Positions 7,163-8,232 of a stretch of DNA of 8,232 nucleotides are shown here, piece after piece (position 1 is the first letter of the stretch; each line of letters opens with the position of its first letter). Both the position numbers and the translations under genes were made by a program. Origin of the DNA: Candidatus Aegiribacteria sp. (GTDB taxonomy: Bacteria > Fermentibacterota > Fermentibacteria > Fermentibacterales > JCC-6). The DNA lies in NCBI GenBank assembly GCA_030640155.1, contig DAOWJX010000245.1, positions 1 through 8,232 on the forward strand, given 5' to 3'. Below the pieces are notes generated by a model that saw only the letters and a program-made list of their open reading frames with translations, searched no databases and was not told the DNA's origin.

Positions 7163-7184
7163 CTATTAGCAATAATAGATTTTT
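7163..7184. repeat. Perfect inverted repeat with GCAA loop and T run
   Basis: CTATTA and TAATAG flank a GCAA tetraloop (7163-7178), and five T follow on the plus strand (7180-7184). Read on the plus strand it resembles a weak AT-rich terminator with a GNRA loop, yet no plus-strand gene precedes it. On the minus strand it sits in the 124-base gap between the mntP stop and the HD-GYP ATG, without a downstream T run. It could be an operator or an mRNA hairpin separating mntP from the operon. The function is open. Confidence 0.4.
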
Positions 7185-7199
7185 CAGCAAAGCGGAAGT

Positions 7200-7760
7200 C
7201 TATCCCAGAAGATGAGAGAACAGTATTCGGAAACCAAGAAAGATAAGCAGTGCTCCTCCGAAAATTTCCATCCGCTGTCCGAATACGGCCCCCAGCCGGT
7301 GCCCCAGCTTAATCGCCGTCAGTGAAAGAACGACGGTTACGATACCGATCAATGCGCTGGGATACCAGATACTCACTTCCAGCACAGCGAAGCTCAGCCC
7401 GACCGCAAAAGCATCAATACTTGTAGCGATTGAGAGCATGATAAGAGTATAACCACGGGTGGGATCTGTTTTCGAACTCAGTTCGGATGGCTTCAGGCCC
7501 GATCGTATCATCCTGATTCCAACAAGGGCAAGCAGAACGAAAGCAATCCAGTGATCGTAAGAAGAAATACTGCTTAACAAACTCCTGCCGAGAAACCAGC
7601 CGAGAACAGGCATCAGAAACTGGAAAAATCCGAAATGGAACGACAAACGGAAAATTGCTCTGGAATCCTTTGTGTATCCGGAAGAAGCCGCTGCAAATGA
7701 TATGGCAGTTGTGTCCAGGCCGAGTCCGACAGCCAGGAGAATTATTTCAACAGTATTCAT
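7200..7760 (-). CDS. mntP: Manganese efflux pump MntP
   Basis: MntP exports Mn(II) across the cytoplasmic membrane and protects against manganese excess. The 186-residue product has the usual family length. It has the internal duplication of two three-helix halves: GLGLDTTAISFA at 12-23 and ATSIDAFAVGLSFA at 112-125. Asp16 and Asp116 correspond to the paired membrane acidic residues needed for transport. DHWIAFVLLALVGIRMI at 69-85 and the end (EIFGGALLIFLGFRIL) also match the Escherichia coli protein closely. The ATG at 7760 is preceded by only a weak GGA. It is transcribed toward the HD-GYP operon with 124 bases between its stop and the next ATG, so it may be a separate unit. I looked for the manganese-sensing yybP-ykoY riboswitch upstream and did not see its conserved core. 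Confidence 0.93.
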   Translation of the reverse strand: MNTVEIILLAVGLGLDTTAISFAAASSGYTKDSRAIFRLSFHFGFFQFLMPVLGWFLGRSLLSSISSYDHWIAFVLLALVGIRMIRSGLKPSELSSKTDPTRGYTLIMLSIATSIDAFAVGLSFAVLEVSIWYPSALIGIVTVVLSLTAIKLGHRLGAVFGQRMEIFGGALLIFLGFRILFSHLLG

Positions 7761-7906
7761 GCAGTCATTCCATGTTGCAGTTAAAGAGTTTGTTTCGATC
7801 TATCTATGAATTCGCTGTCAGGAATATCTGAAATAAAAACGGTTCAAGTCCATGGCAAACAGGATTGTTCTACAGAACCCTCCAAAGCTTGATGCCCATA
7901 CTGAAA

Positions 7907-7935
7907 CTTTCAACCCCGATTAATTAAGCTATACT
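7907..7935 (+). promoter_or_regulatory. Possible promoter toward the right-edge gene
   Basis: TATACT at 7930-7935 matches five of six positions of a sigma-70 -10 element in AT-rich surroundings. The best -35 at 17-base spacing (CTTTCA, 7907-7912) matches only three of six. If used, the transcript would have a leader of about 220 bases containing the two hairpins described below. The evidence is weak. Confidence 0.2.
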
Positions 7936-7984
7936 CTGATCCGCATATCTCACCAGAGTTACTACTGCTGTGATGATCAGTGAG

Positions 7985-8014
7985 CCAGACCGTTGGACGG
8001 TATCCGTCCGCTGG
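7985..8014 (+). other. GC-rich hairpin with a mutually exclusive alternative pairing
   Basis: GGACGG (7995-8000) pairs with CCGTCC (8004-8009) around a TAT loop. CCAG (7985-7988) and CTGG (8011-8014) can close an outer stem. The same ACGG bases can instead pair with ACCGT (7989-7993), giving a competing hairpin 7989-8001. It lies in the presumed leader of the gene at 8164. It could be an RNA switch element or simply a protein-binding inverted repeat. Confidence 0.35.
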
Positions 8015-8090
8015 AAATCCCGGTGATATTGGGTTATTAATAAGACTGATTATTCTGTTACACTTGACCGGGCTGGAGAAAATGATTCTG

Positions 8091-8129
8091 AATAGGAAGA
8101 TGAATTTGTTGCCTATTGAAAGTTTTTTT
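8091..8129 (+). terminator. Weak stem-loop followed by seven T, upstream of the right-edge gene
   Basis: AATAGG (8091-8096) and CCTATT (8112-8117) form a six-base stem with a 15-base loop, and a seven-T run follows at 8123-8129. The stem is AT-rich and the loop long, and five bases separate stem and T run, so it is a poor intrinsic terminator. Lying 35 bases before the start codon at 8164, it could act in attenuation if the region is transcribed. Confidence 0.25.
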
Positions 8130-8163
8130 AAATGACTGGACTTTTACTGAATGAACCGGGAAT

Positions 8164-8232
8164 ATGAGCATAAAAACTCTTTATGAGGGTCATTACAGAG
8201 CACTTGAGACAGATTTTCTGGAACTTGCCGGG
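8164..8232 (+). CDS. Start of an unidentified gene, cut by the window edge
   Basis: An ATG at 8164 opens 23 codons without a stop to the edge of the window (begins MSIKTLYEGHYRALETDFLE). An in-frame TGA at 8152-8154 bounds it on the left, so this is the first possible start. A CCGGGAAT purine stretch immediately upstream is a modest Shine-Dalgarno with short spacing. The peptide is amphipathic and probably helical, with no signal peptide. It is too short to assign to a family. Confidence 0.5.
   Translation, partial: MSIKTLYEGHYRALETDFLELAG

Larger units (their letters stand above)
7761..8163. other. Divergent non-coding region between mntP and the right-edge gene
   Basis: These 403 bases separate a minus-strand gene from a plus-strand gene and should hold promoters for both. 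I see no credible gene. They contain the small inverted repeat TGAAACTTTCA (7902-7912), the palindromes TTAATTAA (7920-7927) and TTATTAATAA (8034-8043), a GC-rich hairpin at 7985-8014 and a stem followed by seven T at 8091-8129. No tRNA or recognisable riboswitch was found by eye. Confidence 0.6.

Noticed and set aside
7852..7923. Small plus-strand ORF of 23 codons in the divergent region
   Set aside because: It has no Shine-Dalgarno, it is too short to judge, and random open frames of this size are common. A short resemblance of its end (ETFNPD) to residues 41-46 of the secreted hydrolase looks coincidental.
7761..7960. Manganese riboswitch (yybP-ykoY) upstream of mntP
   Set aside because: This would be expected for many mntP genes, but reading the minus-strand leader I could not find the conserved internal-loop core or the paired helices. 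A covariance-model search would settle it.
1..8232. Insertion sequence, prophage or integrated element
   Set aside because: I saw no transposase, integrase, terminal inverted repeats or tRNA gene. The interrupted regulator is explained by a small frameshift rather than an insertion.

Overview
The window is bacterial: genes are densely packed, Shine-Dalgarno motifs of the GGAGG type are visible, and starts include ATG, GTG and TTG. Base composition is moderate, with no island of clearly different composition by eye. The host cannot be named from the sequence. The mix of an anaerobe-like secreted esterase with a PDZ domain, TPR/HD-GYP proteins and unimodular QueF would fit a deep-branching or candidate-phylum Gram-negative lineage, but that is only an impression.

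Layout. (1) 1-818, + strand: an AraC-family regulator with a GyrI-like ligand-binding domain. Its first helix-turn-helix (HTH) is in a different frame from the rest, so the gene is interrupted by a frameshift near 118-127. (2) 890-2425, + strand: a secreted alpha/beta hydrolase with a PDZ domain and a C-terminal beta-rich domain. (3) 2441-7075, - strand: a compact four-gene operon read right to left. It holds two tandemly duplicated TPR / coiled-coil / HD-GYP proteins (5399-7075, then 3551-5371), a 239-residue helical-repeat protein (2835-3554) and queF (2441-2842). The second, third and fourth genes overlap by 4 and 8 bases, indicating translational coupling. (4) 7200-7760, - strand: mntP, a manganese exporter. 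(5) 7761-8163: a non-coding divergent region with several inverted repeats. (6) 8164-8232, + strand: the first 23 codons of a gene running off the window.

How the genes may work together. The two HD-GYP proteins are soluble and carry neither a receiver nor a membrane sensor domain. The TPR solenoid is therefore the likely input, with a peptide or protein partner gating c-di-GMP hydrolysis through the coiled coil (inference). Their co-transcription with a TPR-like protein of unknown role and with queF (preQ0 to preQ1, queuosine tRNA modification) is the most unusual grouping here.

Most interesting points. The two HD-GYP paralogues differ by about one 40-residue TPR unit. One of them has a Gln at a metal-ligand His. 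The upstream paralogue may start at a non-canonical ATC codon, supported by a well-placed Shine-Dalgarno and by alignment with its sister. The AraC frameshift is neatly explained by loss of one copy of a short direct repeat.
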